Shown here piece after piece: positions 25,501-33,225 of a stretch of 64,000 bases of DNA. The notes below the pieces were generated by a model, which made no database searches, was not told the origin of the DNA, and was given only the letters and a program-made list of their open reading frames with translations. Made by a program: the position numbers and the translations under genes. Source of the stretch: Krasilnikovia cinnamomea. Its GTDB lineage: Bacteria; Actinomycetota; Actinomycetes; Mycobacteriales; Micromonosporaceae. Each line of letters begins with the position of its first letter. Within the stretch, counting starts at the first letter, position 1. The stretch lies in the NCBI RefSeq assembly GCF_004217545.1, contig NZ_SHKY01000001.1:5890001-5954000 (forward strand), written 5' to 3'.

Positions 25501-28500
25501 CGGGGCTGTCGCAATTGCTGCGCCTGCCCGCAGTGCAGATCGTCCGGCAGGCCGACGGGACGCTGACGGTGCGGCCGCATCACGAGGATCCCGGCATGCG
25601 GGTGGCACGCCGCATCGATCCGCCGCCGGTCGCCGCGTTGCCCGCTGTCGTGCCCGCCCCGCCGGTAACACCACCGGATGGTCGTCGCCCGCACGCCCAC
25701 CGGAGCGGCGGCCTGTGGCAGTGGATCAGCGGGTGCCTGTGCGGGGCATGCGCCAGCGTGGACTCCGATTCGGAGTCCGACATCCCGATGGAGGCGCCGA
25801 GAAACACTGCCGGAATCGGGCCACCACCACCGAACGCCTCGGCCACCACGGTGCCGGGCGCCGCCACCGGGCTGAGCGCTGGTGTGCCGTTGTCGGCGTC
25901 GCGACCGTTCGGGCGGACCGGCGGACTGGGGCCCGTCGATCCGGTCGACCAGCGGGCGTTGGAGGCGGCCACCCCGCGGGCAGACGGCGGATCGTTCCTG
26001 GTCCATCCCGACCCGCGGGTCGGCACCTGGGCCACACTGGTCAACGACGGCGGCCCCACCGTGGCGGGCCGGTGGAACAACTGCGCCGACACCGGGCTGG
26101 CGTTCCTGAACACGTGGTACGGGCGTCCGGAGGTGTCGGCGCCCCGGACCAGCGGGCCAGCCGGCACGAATCTGCCGTTCGGCGAGGCGGGCAGCACGGC
26201 CCGGCAGGAGACATACCTGGGCGCCCGGTTCGTCCATCACGGCGCGGGCATCCCGGGGCTGGACGCGGTGGCGGCGCAACTGCTCGCCGCGGGACCGGGG
26301 TCCTCGGTGCTGATCCTGACCACGGGGCAGGCGCCGCAGGCCGCGCCGAGCCACACCTGGGCCGCGGTGAACAGCGGCGGCACGCTGGTGTGGGTCGACC
26401 CGCAGAACGGCATGGTGTCGGACACCGGACCGATCTGGCGGGACGGGTTGACCGGGGTGTGGTCCATCGGACTGGACGCCCAGGGACGGCCGCTGCACCC
26501 GGGCGGGGTCTCCGACGCGCCGGGCCTCCCGGACAGCTCCGGCACTCACGAGGGCCCGTCAGCGCACCCCGAGGATCGGATCGAGGCGGTCGATGACTGG
26601 ATCGCAGTGGTCGCGGAGGACTTCGACGTGACCGTCGAGGAGGCCATCGCCGTACGCACGAGCATGGAGGCGCGTGAGCGGGTGCAGATCTCCTTCGCCC
26701 AGGGCGAGCACGGGGTCAGCGCCAGCGAACGTGCGAGGCTCGAACCGTTCGCCCAGCGGCTGGCCGCCGAAGTGCTGAGCCGGAAGCGGACCGGCCAGGC
26801 CGAGCTGCGGATCCGCATCGAGGCCGGTGGGAACGGTAGTCGTCTCGCACGGTTCGGCATTGCGCAGACCCAGGCGACCGCAACCGGGCGGGCCCGCGCG
26901 GAGGCCGTCCGGCATGCGCTGCACGACGCGCTCGCTCGCGAGTTCGCCAAACACGATCCGTCGGTCACCCGGGCCAACCTGATCGGGTATTTCGAGCCGT
27001 TGGTCTCGCGCGGTGCCGCCCTGCCCCTCGGCGCGTCGGGTCACCGTGGCGAGGCGCCGGCCAGAGCGGAGGACGTCCGGCGGACCGCCCACGTGTCGGC
27101 GTCGCCGGAGCCGATTCCCCGGCTCGATCCCGCCGACGCGGCCACCATCCACGATTTCACCCAGCGGGCGGTGCGGGCCGGACGCTACGCGCCCGTCCGG
27201 CTGCTGGTGGAACGGCTGCAGGCCCAGCCGGAGATGGCCGAGCTCCGCGCCCAACTGCAAAATCTCCTCGCGGGCCAGCCCCGCGGCGCGGCGCGACCCG
27301 GGGCGGTTCCGGTTCCCCGGGACATCCACTTCGTCTGGTACGGGAGACCGCCGTCCGACGATGCCGTGCGTAACCTGCGCGCCTGGAAGACGGCCGCGGG
27401 CGAGCGCTGGACTCTGCACCTGTGGACCAGCCGTGACTCCGATGCCTGGCCACGTACGGTGCGGGACACACTTGCCGGTCTGCTTACCGTTCACCGTGAC
27501 GCGCCCGCTCTGGTCCAGCGGCTCGGCGGCGTTGCCCTGGACGACGCGCTGCGGCACAGCCTGCGCGCGGGGGCGTACAACTCGGCCGCCAACATCACCC
27601 GGTACGCGGTGCTGTACCACCAGGGCGGCATCTACTCCGATGTGGATATTCAACCGGGAACCGTGGACCTGCAGAAGATGCCCGATATCTACCTGCGTCC
27701 CGACGACCTGCCGCTGTTCGCGCCCGAGCTGCGGGACGGGAAACGGGTGAGGCAGGTGCTCGGCGAGCACCACCGGCTGCCGGGTGAGTCGGTGCCGGGG
27801 ACGGACCGGGAGCGGACGTTGCGCGCCGCGGAGTTGCAGTACGACAAGGGGGAGCTCAACAACAACTTCATCGTGGCGCCGCCGGGCTCGTTGCTCATGG
27901 AGCAGTTCCTGCGCACCATCCCCCCGAAGGTCGCCGCGTTCCGGCGCAAGTACCTCCAGGACGACGAGAGTCTGGCCGCCTCCTTCGAGGACCAGTACAT
28001 GACAGACTTCAAGAGCGACTCTCCGTCGATCGGCGGCCCGGCGCTGCTGCTGCGCGCCCCCATCAGCACGCCGCTGTCATATCCCCTGGTGCAGTACTTC
28101 GCGATGGAGGTTGTCGGCGCGTGGAGCTTTGACGTCGTGGACAATCCGGTGCCGTCTCTCGAGCGCGGCGAGATCAAGGCGCTGTTCGAGCCCGACGTCT
28201 TCGCCCTGTGGCAGGGCCTGGACTGGGTCACCGCGGAGAGTGAACGCCAGCTGGACAAGGACCGGACTCCAGCGCCGTTCACGACGGCCGTCGGTCCGTC
28301 GTCGTCGGCCGTCATCCCGCCGCCGAGTTCGGCGGGCCCCGGCCCGTCGCCGTCGGCCTTCGCGCCGGCCGACCCGGTGATCCGCGTCGACGGCGCCCGC
28401 GTGAACAACCTCAACGACGTCCCGACTCCGCAGCCGGCCCCGGCCGCCGCGCCGCACGTACCCGTCCAGGGCGGACTCCCGGCGCCCCACCCGGACACCA

Positions 28501-30947
28501 CCGGCCTGACGGGTGGCCCGCCGTTGCCGGCCTCCCGCCCGCTCGGGCGCACGGGCGGGCTCGGGCCGGTCGATCCGGTCGACCAGCGGACGTTGGAGGC
28601 GGCGGCGCCGCGGGCTGGTGACGGGTCGTTCGCCGTTCATCCGGATCCGCGCATGGGCACCTGGGCGACGCTGGTCAACGACGGTGGCCCGTCCGTGACC
28701 GGCCGGTGGAACAACTGCGCCGACACCGGTCTGGCGCTGCTGTCGACCTGGTACGGGCGCCCGGAGGTGTCCGCTCCGCGCCAGGACGGCGGGACCCCGG
28801 GCGCACCCTCACCGTTCGGTGAGGCGGGCAGCACGGCCCGCCAGGAGACGTTCCTGGGTGCCTCGTTCACCCATCACGGCGCGGGCGTCCCGGGGCTGGA
28901 CGCGGTGGCGGCGCAGGTGCTCACCGGTGGGCCGGGCTCGTCGGCACTGATCCTGACGACCGGGCGGCAACCGTCCGCGCCGACGAGCCACACCTGGGCG
29001 GCGCTGAACGTCGACGGCACGGTGGTGTGGGTCGATCCGCAGAACGGCCTGGTGTCCGACGCCGAACCGATCTGGCGGGACGGCCTGACCGGTGTGTGGT
29101 CGATCGGCCTGGACCCGCAGGGCCGACCGCTGGCACCGGCCGCCACGATCAGCCTGCGCGACGGCACGAGGTTGCCAGCCGCCGGGTGGCTCAGCGTGCC
29201 GGAGGGCTTCACCCATCCCGGCAGCGGGTTCCTGGTGACGCCGCAGGGCCGGGTCACGGCACTGCCGCCGGGGTTGGCGGCGGCGAACGGATCGGCGGCC
29301 ACCATCACGAACGCCGACATGTTCGGTCTCTACCTCACCGTCGAGGGCACCCCGGGTGAGCGCCACGTCGCCGTGACCGGCGGACCGCAGTCCGGCGCGC
29401 TCGGGGACGGGCTTCTCCCACCGCCCGGCTCCGGCGCGCTGACCACGGATCACGGGCCGGTCCCCAGCGACGCGGATTGGAGGACCTGGTCGGCGATCCT
29501 GCACCTGCCACGGTCGAACGCTCTGGTCGCCGTGGATAACGCCCTGGCCGGATACCACCGGATCAGGATGCGGCCGGAAACGACCGACCAGGCCCGACGC
29601 GACGCGCTAGCCGCGGTCCAGGAGGCCATCGCCGCCTGGCGGACCAGCAAGAACATGTACCTCGTCGGCCCGGTGACGAGCCGGCGCGCCGACGCCGTCG
29701 ACCGTTTGGAGCAGGCCGTCGAGAACGAACGGCTGCGGCTGGAGAGGGCCCTCACCGATGCCCATTCCCCGGGAACGATCAGAGACGGGTACGAGCGCGT
29801 CGCGGTCTTCTCCGCCGGTGCTCTCATCGATTCCACGGGGACGTTCCTGGGCAACTCCCTGGCGGAGCGGGAGCGGGTCATGGCGGGTCTGCGCCAGGGC
29901 GCGACCGAGGCGGAGGTGCGGATCGCGATGCTGACCGCCAAGATCGAGGCGGCACATGAGAGGTTCCAGGAGCTGCGCGGGGAGGACCGGGCACCCGGGA
30001 ACATGCTGGCCTTGTTCACCGCACCGGAGTGGTACTTCAAGCGTCCCGGCACCCCGTTCACCCAGGCCGACAAGGCGCAGATCGCTGGTGCCATCACGGC
30101 CTTGAGCCGGCGGCTCCCCGACATGGTGATCGTCCCCGGTTCCATCATGTGGTCCCAGGGCCGGGGCGACCAGGCGCGGCTGTACAACACCGCGATCGTC
30201 GTGATGAACGGCCGACAGGTGAACCAGACGAACAAGTACCACGAGGGGATGGACATCATCGGCTACTACCCCAAGGGCGACACGACGCTCGCGGAGGCGC
30301 TGAAAGAGGTCTGGCGGCGCGGCGGCAGCCCGGAACCGACCCATGCGGTCGACGTCGCCCCGGACCCCGGCGGCGATTCCAGCTTCTTCACCATCGGGGA
30401 GCGGACCTTCGCCCTGGAGATCTGCCAGGACCACAACTACAAACGGGCGGCCGAGCATTTCAACCGCCGCAACTTCGGAACCGACGAGGGGGCGGACGTC
30501 CAGATCCTGATCTCGAACGGGGCCAAGCTGAACACCTCGGTGCTCCGGCCGGGTGGCATCGCGGTGAGCAACGACGCCGCCCCGCAGTCGGGCACCGCCG
30601 GCGCGGTCCGGATGGTCTGGCACAACGCTCAGGGTGCGCGCCAGTACAAGGACAGCCGAACGACCACGTCCCAAGGAGAAGGCGGGAAGTATCCGGGGCA
30701 CAACTACTTCGCGCGACAGCCCGACCACAAGATCGATCGGGCCGACCAGATCGGTGAGTCGTACCTGGGCACGTTCGGTCTGCCGCCCAGATCTCAGCCG
30801 CCCGGCGGGCAGGCCGGGTCCTCGGCGGCTACCGGGGGTGGGCCGTCCGGCAGCGCGCCGACCGCACCGTTGGACGAGATTCAGCCCCTCATCGAGTCCA
30901 CCGCGCCACCATCGTGGGAATTCGATGATCTAGAGCAGACGACATGA
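22545..30947 (+). CDS. Giant multidomain T7SS polymorphic toxin-like effector
   Basis: 2800 residues. N-terminus (1-~260) is a WXG-like helical export domain with hydrophobic stretches, as in CpnT-type proteins. A Pro/Ala/Thr linker runs to ~670. A TIKI/EreA/ChaN-like domain follows (~680-1020; GEHHG 823-827, GAAH His964). Papain-fold copy 1 is at ~1117-1320 (Cys1180, His1270, Asp1285). An OmpA-like segment spans ~1375-1500. A GT-A glycosyltransferase spans ~1590-1910 (DVD 1699-1701). Papain-fold copy 2 is at ~1993-2197 (Cys2058, His2149, Asp2164). A nitrilase-superfamily domain closes the protein (~2410-2740; Glu2495, Lys2564, Cys2627). All named catalytic residues are present. Domain names are family recognition; targets are unknown. 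Confidence 0.85.
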   Translation: MGMEVDEWVGDLFKVVVGEEWPEADETKLRDLARAWYTFADALTGVDADIAAAAKAANGWEGDAAQRTRSTLNALLTSGSLEKLTDGARKLGQYAENTALTVEYTKASIIGQVVILATQIVWLLPMLFFPPTAPGAAATMSSLIATARVVVVNLVKNLVKAIAWNMVIQVGLDVAIQLGQIAAGNRTFSTWDTKKTGGAAVSAGLAGILGVGLHGFGNKLFGHKFMQSFFGQVTKGALHEWGTEGLSDLIYNGRREAPSGWSASAGAVEGAVDWLGGKTRGGFARNGGLGPGPDIGDITIPGLDGPGGSTTPRIDLGAGPDTFTGPARIIGDVSFDGHFVDQDTFVGSVTATGTFTPSGGTSVTGTFTGTGTFRGRFDGTVGPVAFGSVEHNAVAVRLAASGGLTGHFELSGQFTPGPASDARFTEMSGDVDAVNPALVGAAAAVTTGDGASGPLVAVGAGAPGGPGTAVGGAAPPTTVSGSAAPATAVPTVASPPGASGAIPAGNIVVSPAGSSTAVAPTATPVTVTPTGSAVPPVRPAAAVPGPRVVNGPARQSRPDPTPSGEGRVTERGDGRVPGRLPEEEFTRVIRDGDPAPTGTKSTTGTESTTGTRLSATAVAQPLSLRGDTTPGGPAREPAGEATGAGALPPPWSGATSTELATHTGPLLPDPPATWLVLDFHRLDGDARVQYLAFKSTHLDSTQGDERVQWDDGNHRLVLSLSYQTLTDIYAPLKHAMNAYVGRLVEMDARSTPERFHDAFATDEYRLHWDAADAALEVASARRVRDFALTSAAPAPHPLAEPVLPHAALDALLGDPDVPGFIIGEHHGQEAAWRFLAEHMQDLRAAGVETLYLETIRHGDYQRDVDSYLVNGEMPAPLHRFLNAYEANRGLGPDGGPRRVLEEARNSGMRVVGIDDVTARRPGVGPSALTTRVRKMNVFAERTIDTDRFGRPSPGRYVVLVGAAHSHTHPNDYVSAIAEPTQPNGIPGLSQLLRLPAVQIVRQADGTLTVRPHHEDPGMRVARRIDPPPVAALPAVVPAPPVTPPDGRRPHAHRSGGLWQWISGCLCGACASVDSDSESDIPMEAPRNTAGIGPPPPNASATTVPGAATGLSAGVPLSASRPFGRTGGLGPVDPVDQRALEAATPRADGGSFLVHPDPRVGTWATLVNDGGPTVAGRWNNCADTGLAFLNTWYGRPEVSAPRTSGPAGTNLPFGEAGSTARQETYLGARFVHHGAGIPGLDAVAAQLLAAGPGSSVLILTTGQAPQAAPSHTWAAVNSGGTLVWVDPQNGMVSDTGPIWRDGLTGVWSIGLDAQGRPLHPGGVSDAPGLPDSSGTHEGPSAHPEDRIEAVDDWIAVVAEDFDVTVEEAIAVRTSMEARERVQISFAQGEHGVSASERARLEPFAQRLAAEVLSRKRTGQAELRIRIEAGGNGSRLARFGIAQTQATATGRARAEAVRHALHDALAREFAKHDPSVTRANLIGYFEPLVSRGAALPLGASGHRGEAPARAEDVRRTAHVSASPEPIPRLDPADAATIHDFTQRAVRAGRYAPVRLLVERLQAQPEMAELRAQLQNLLAGQPRGAARPGAVPVPRDIHFVWYGRPPSDDAVRNLRAWKTAAGERWTLHLWTSRDSDAWPRTVRDTLAGLLTVHRDAPALVQRLGGVALDDALRHSLRAGAYNSAANITRYAVLYHQGGIYSDVDIQPGTVDLQKMPDIYLRPDDLPLFAPELRDGKRVRQVLGEHHRLPGESVPGTDRERTLRAAELQYDKGELNNNFIVAPPGSLLMEQFLRTIPPKVAAFRRKYLQDDESLAASFEDQYMTDFKSDSPSIGGPALLLRAPISTPLSYPLVQYFAMEVVGAWSFDVVDNPVPSLERGEIKALFEPDVFALWQGLDWVTAESERQLDKDRTPAPFTTAVGPSSSAVIPPPSSAGPGPSPSAFAPADPVIRVDGARVNNLNDVPTPQPAPAAAPHVPVQGGLPAPHPDTTGLTGGPPLPASRPLGRTGGLGPVDPVDQRTLEAAAPRAGDGSFAVHPDPRMGTWATLVNDGGPSVTGRWNNCADTGLALLSTWYGRPEVSAPRQDGGTPGAPSPFGEAGSTARQETFLGASFTHHGAGVPGLDAVAAQVLTGGPGSSALILTTGRQPSAPTSHTWAALNVDGTVVWVDPQNGLVSDAEPIWRDGLTGVWSIGLDPQGRPLAPAATISLRDGTRLPAAGWLSVPEGFTHPGSGFLVTPQGRVTALPPGLAAANGSAATITNADMFGLYLTVEGTPGERHVAVTGGPQSGALGDGLLPPPGSGALTTDHGPVPSDADWRTWSAILHLPRSNALVAVDNALAGYHRIRMRPETTDQARRDALAAVQEAIAAWRTSKNMYLVGPVTSRRADAVDRLEQAVENERLRLERALTDAHSPGTIRDGYERVAVFSAGALIDSTGTFLGNSLAERERVMAGLRQGATEAEVRIAMLTAKIEAAHERFQELRGEDRAPGNMLALFTAPEWYFKRPGTPFTQADKAQIAGAITALSRRLPDMVIVPGSIMWSQGRGDQARLYNTAIVVMNGRQVNQTNKYHEGMDIIGYYPKGDTTLAEALKEVWRRGGSPEPTHAVDVAPDPGGDSSFFTIGERTFALEICQDHNYKRAAEHFNRRNFGTDEGADVQILISNGAKLNTSVLRPGGIAVSNDAAPQSGTAGAVRMVWHNAQGARQYKDSRTTTSQGEGGKYPGHNYFARQPDHKIDRADQIGESYLGTFGLPPRSQPPGGQAGSSAATGGGPSGSAPTAPLDEIQPLIESTAPPSWEFDDLEQTT
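25893..26502 (+). repeat. Papain-fold module, copy 1 of intragenic duplication
   Basis: This ~610-bp stretch and 28522-29133 encode nearly colinear modules starting at (S/A)SRP.GRTGGLGPVDPVDQR and ending at SIGLD.QGRPL. Differences concentrate in the loop after EVSAP. Confidence 0.85.
28522..29133 (+). repeat. Papain-fold module, copy 2 of intragenic duplication
   Basis: Second copy of the module at 25893-26502, ~2.6 kb downstream in the same gene and beyond the glycosyltransferase. Catalytic Cys, His and Asp are conserved in both. Confidence 0.85.
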
Positions 30948-30961
30948 GCAGGGAGGAACGG

Positions 30962-31231
30962 ATGATCGACCGGGCAGCCGCGCTGGCACGCGCCGACCAG
31001 TGGATCAACGGCGATCGACCGGAGGACCAGCGGCACGACATCGGTGTGCACGAGTTCGGCACCGGCTACGTGGTGTGGGCGGAACCCCCTGCGCGGCCCG
31101 ATCCGACGAGGCCACCGGATTCGGTCGGAGCGGGCTGCGGCGTGATCGACAAACAGACCGGTGACCTGTCGTTCTGGCCCCCGTTACCGGCCACGATGGT
31201 GGCACAGCGGTATCAGGCCCGTGCGGTGTGA
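30962..31231 (+). CDS. Imm35/YrhB-like immunity protein
   Basis: 89 residues from ATG 30962, which has AGGGAGG 5 nt upstream. An ATG at 30944 overlapping the effector stop (ATGA) would add six residues. The pattern (AxxWIN..., HEFGTGYVVWAE, then GVIDKQTGDLSFWPPLP) matches the YrhB/Imm35 immunity family, known to accompany papain-like and other peptidase-type toxins. Its place directly after the effector fits a cognate immunity role in the producing cytoplasm. Only one such gene follows an effector with several candidate toxic domains. A strong bidirectional hairpin ends the operon. Confidence 0.75.
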   Translation: MIDRAAALARADQWINGDRPEDQRHDIGVHEFGTGYVVWAEPPARPDPTRPPDSVGAGCGVIDKQTGDLSFWPPLPATMVAQRYQARAV

Positions 31232-31288
31232 CGGCTGCGTCGCGACTGGCGGGCAGGGCGAGGAGGAATTCTTCGCCGCCGAGGCGGG

Positions 31289-31329
31289 CGGTGATGCCGC
31301 GCGGGTCCAGCACCCGCGCGGCATCACCG
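31289..31329. terminator. Bidirectional terminator hairpin
   Basis: Perfect 17-bp stem (31289-31305 with 31313-31329) and a 7-nt loop, placed exactly between the convergent immunity gene and the golvesin-like gene. It probably stops both transcripts. Confidence 0.85.
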
Positions 31330-31335
31330 TGTAGC

Positions 31336-32436
31336 TCAGCCTTCCCGGCACGCCGCCCGCAGCGCCGAAACCCCCAGGTGCGCACCCTCGCGTCCGGAAC
31401 CCCAGTCGATCCCCCGGGTGACCATCCGCACCGCGATCTGCCCCGACGCGATCCGGTAGCTGCCGGCGGAAGCCCAGCGGCCCTGATGGGCGGTCTGGTC
31501 GATGTCGAAGCTGGCCATCGGGGAGCCGCTGATCCCAGCCGAGGGGAACACGAGGTAATGGGCGGGCTTGCCGGCGCTGTCCAGCGGCTTGCCGGTGCCC
31601 GGTACGAAGACCGACAGGGTGCACGTGCCGCGAACGACCGGACCGGTGTGGAACCACCACACCACCGTGTTGTCGTTGTCGTCCTTGGTGGCGCTGCCGG
31701 ACATGGGCACTGAGATGCTCTTGCCCTGGCAGCCGTCGCCGGCCCAGCCGCCACCACGGGTACGCCAGTCGGAGGACCAGCCGGTGCGATAGTAGCCCCG
31801 GCCCGAGGTGGTGGCGCAGCTCTCGCCCGTCACGCCGGTGTACGTGGCGACCGCGGCGCCGGAGTCGTGCGGGGACGGCGTCGCCACGACCTTGGTCGGC
31901 TTGGTGACCGGCGGAGCGGACGGCGCCCTGACCGGTGGCGTCGCTCCGGAGGGTGAGGTGGGTCCGGCGGGTCCCGGTCGTTCGGCGGGTCCCGGTCGTT
32001 CGGTGGGTGCCGGTCGCCCGCTGGGTGCCGGTCGGCCCATGGGTGCCGTCGGCACGCCGGGTGGCGTCGGCCCGGCCTGGAACTGCGGCCCCGCCGGTGT
32101 CCCCGCCGGTGTCCCCGGCGGGCGGGTGGTCGCCGGCCCCGCCGGCACCTCGGCCGGGGACGGCAGACCGGCGCTGCCGGAATGCGCCGGAGCCGCGGCG
32201 GGCAACTCCACCGTGCCCGGCGCCGCGTCGGCTCGCCGGGAGCTGTCGCCGGAAATCACCACGACGGTGGCGGCGGTGAGCAGGACCAGAACGGCGGCGG
32301 CCACGGCGACCAGCGCACTGGGCGGCATCCGGCTGCGCGCGGCGCCCGCACCGGACGCCATCGGCAGCAGGTGCGGCCGGTGCGGCTGCGGCAGCTCGTC
32401 CGTCCGCTCGTCACGGTCGGCGTGGTGCTGGGTCAT
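31336..32436 (-). CDS. Membrane-anchored protein with golvesin-like C-terminal domain
   Basis: 366 residues. A short cytoplasmic N-terminus is followed by one membrane helix (~40-61, LVAVAAAVLVLLTAATVVVI). A long Pro/Gly/Thr/Ala linker (~70-200) has RPAPS/ERPGP-type repeats. The C-terminal ~150 residues are a beta-rich module: VVWWFHTG, then CTLSVFVP, ASFDIDQTAHQGRW and GVSALRAAC. This order is that of golvesin/Xly CBD-like domains, thought to bind cell-surface carbohydrate. It starts 3 nt after the response-regulator gene's stop, so it is last in the ART-like/regulator operon. It probably acts at the cell surface; function is inferred. Confidence 0.6.
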   Translation of the reverse strand: MTQHHADRDERTDELPQPHRPHLLPMASGAGAARSRMPPSALVAVAAAVLVLLTAATVVVISGDSSRRADAAPGTVELPAAAPAHSGSAGLPSPAEVPAGPATTRPPGTPAGTPAGPQFQAGPTPPGVPTAPMGRPAPSGRPAPTERPGPAERPGPAGPTSPSGATPPVRAPSAPPVTKPTKVVATPSPHDSGAAVATYTGVTGESCATTSGRGYYRTGWSSDWRTRGGGWAGDGCQGKSISVPMSGSATKDDNDNTVVWWFHTGPVVRGTCTLSVFVPGTGKPLDSAGKPAHYLVFPSAGISGSPMASFDIDQTAHQGRWASAGSYRIASGQIAVRMVTRGIDWGSGREGAHLGVSALRAACREG

Positions 32437-32439
32437 TCG

Positions 32440-33225
32440 TCATCCCCGGTCCGTGTCGGTGAACCCCAACCAGATGGCCATCGCCTCCGCCCGGTTGCGC
32501 GCACCGAGCTTGGTGTAGATGTGGTTGATGTGGTTCTTGACCGTCTTCTCGCTGATGAACAGCGTCCTGGCGATCTCGCCGTTGGTGCGCCCGCGCATGA
32601 CGTGCGCCATCAGTTCCGCCTCCCGCCGCGACAGCGGGTGGTCGGCGGGCGGTCGGGGCGCGCGCGCCGGAACCTCGGGTGGGACGGCGGTGCCCGACAC
32701 CGCGGCGGTGACCCCCGGCAGCGAGGAGCGGAAACTCTCCACCACGGCGCTGACCGCACCGGGCGACAGGTACGGGCGCCGCTCGGCGGTGCTCACCACG
32801 GCGCTGATCAGGTCGGCCGTGGTGAACTGACCATGCACCAGATAGCTGGTCGCGCCGTCGCGGAACGCCTGTTCCACCAGCCGTGGCTCGTCGCTGCCGG
32901 ACAGCACCAGGACCCCGGCCTTGCGGTTGAGCCGCGGCAGGATGCAACCGTCCGGCCCGCCCGTTCCCGCCCCGACGACGACCACGTCGGGGCAGAGCCG
33001 TTCGGCCCGCTGCACGGCCCCACTGCCGTCATCGACGTCCCCGACGACCAGGATCTGCTCGCTGGCGTCCAGCATCGCGCGCAGCCCGAGTCGCATCACC
33101 AGGTTCGCGTCGGCGATCAGGGTGCGTACCCGGAGCGTGGGCCCGGTGGCCGGACCGGTGCGTACCGGTCCCGTCGCCTGTATGGTCATCGCCGCCGCAC
33201 CCCAATGTCCTCTCACCGTCGTCAC
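32440..33225 (-). CDS. NarL/FixJ-type response regulator with degenerate receiver
   Basis: 261 residues from GTG 33225, which overlaps the upstream stop as GTGA; ATG 33189 is an alternative. Residues ~31-155 follow the receiver fold (VRTLIADANLVMRLGLRAML...). The phosphoacceptor position after PDVVVV is Gly85 instead of Asp, and the conserved Lys is replaced in SYLVHG (His131). The C-terminus is a LuxR helix-turn-helix (LSRREAELMAHVMRG, then ISEKTVKNHINHIYTKL). It is therefore likely a phosphorylation-independent regulator. No histidine kinase lies nearby. It is translationally coupled to the ART-like gene and probably controls this operon or the T7SS genes. Confidence 0.85.
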   Translation of the reverse strand: MTTVRGHWGAAAMTIQATGPVRTGPATGPTLRVRTLIADANLVMRLGLRAMLDASEQILVVGDVDDGSGAVQRAERLCPDVVVVGAGTGGPDGCILPRLNRKAGVLVLSGSDEPRLVEQAFRDGATSYLVHGQFTTADLISAVVSTAERRPYLSPGAVSAVVESFRSSLPGVTAAVSGTAVPPEVPARAPRPPADHPLSRREAELMAHVMRGRTNGEIARTLFISEKTVKNHINHIYTKLGARNRAEAMAIWLGFTDTDRG

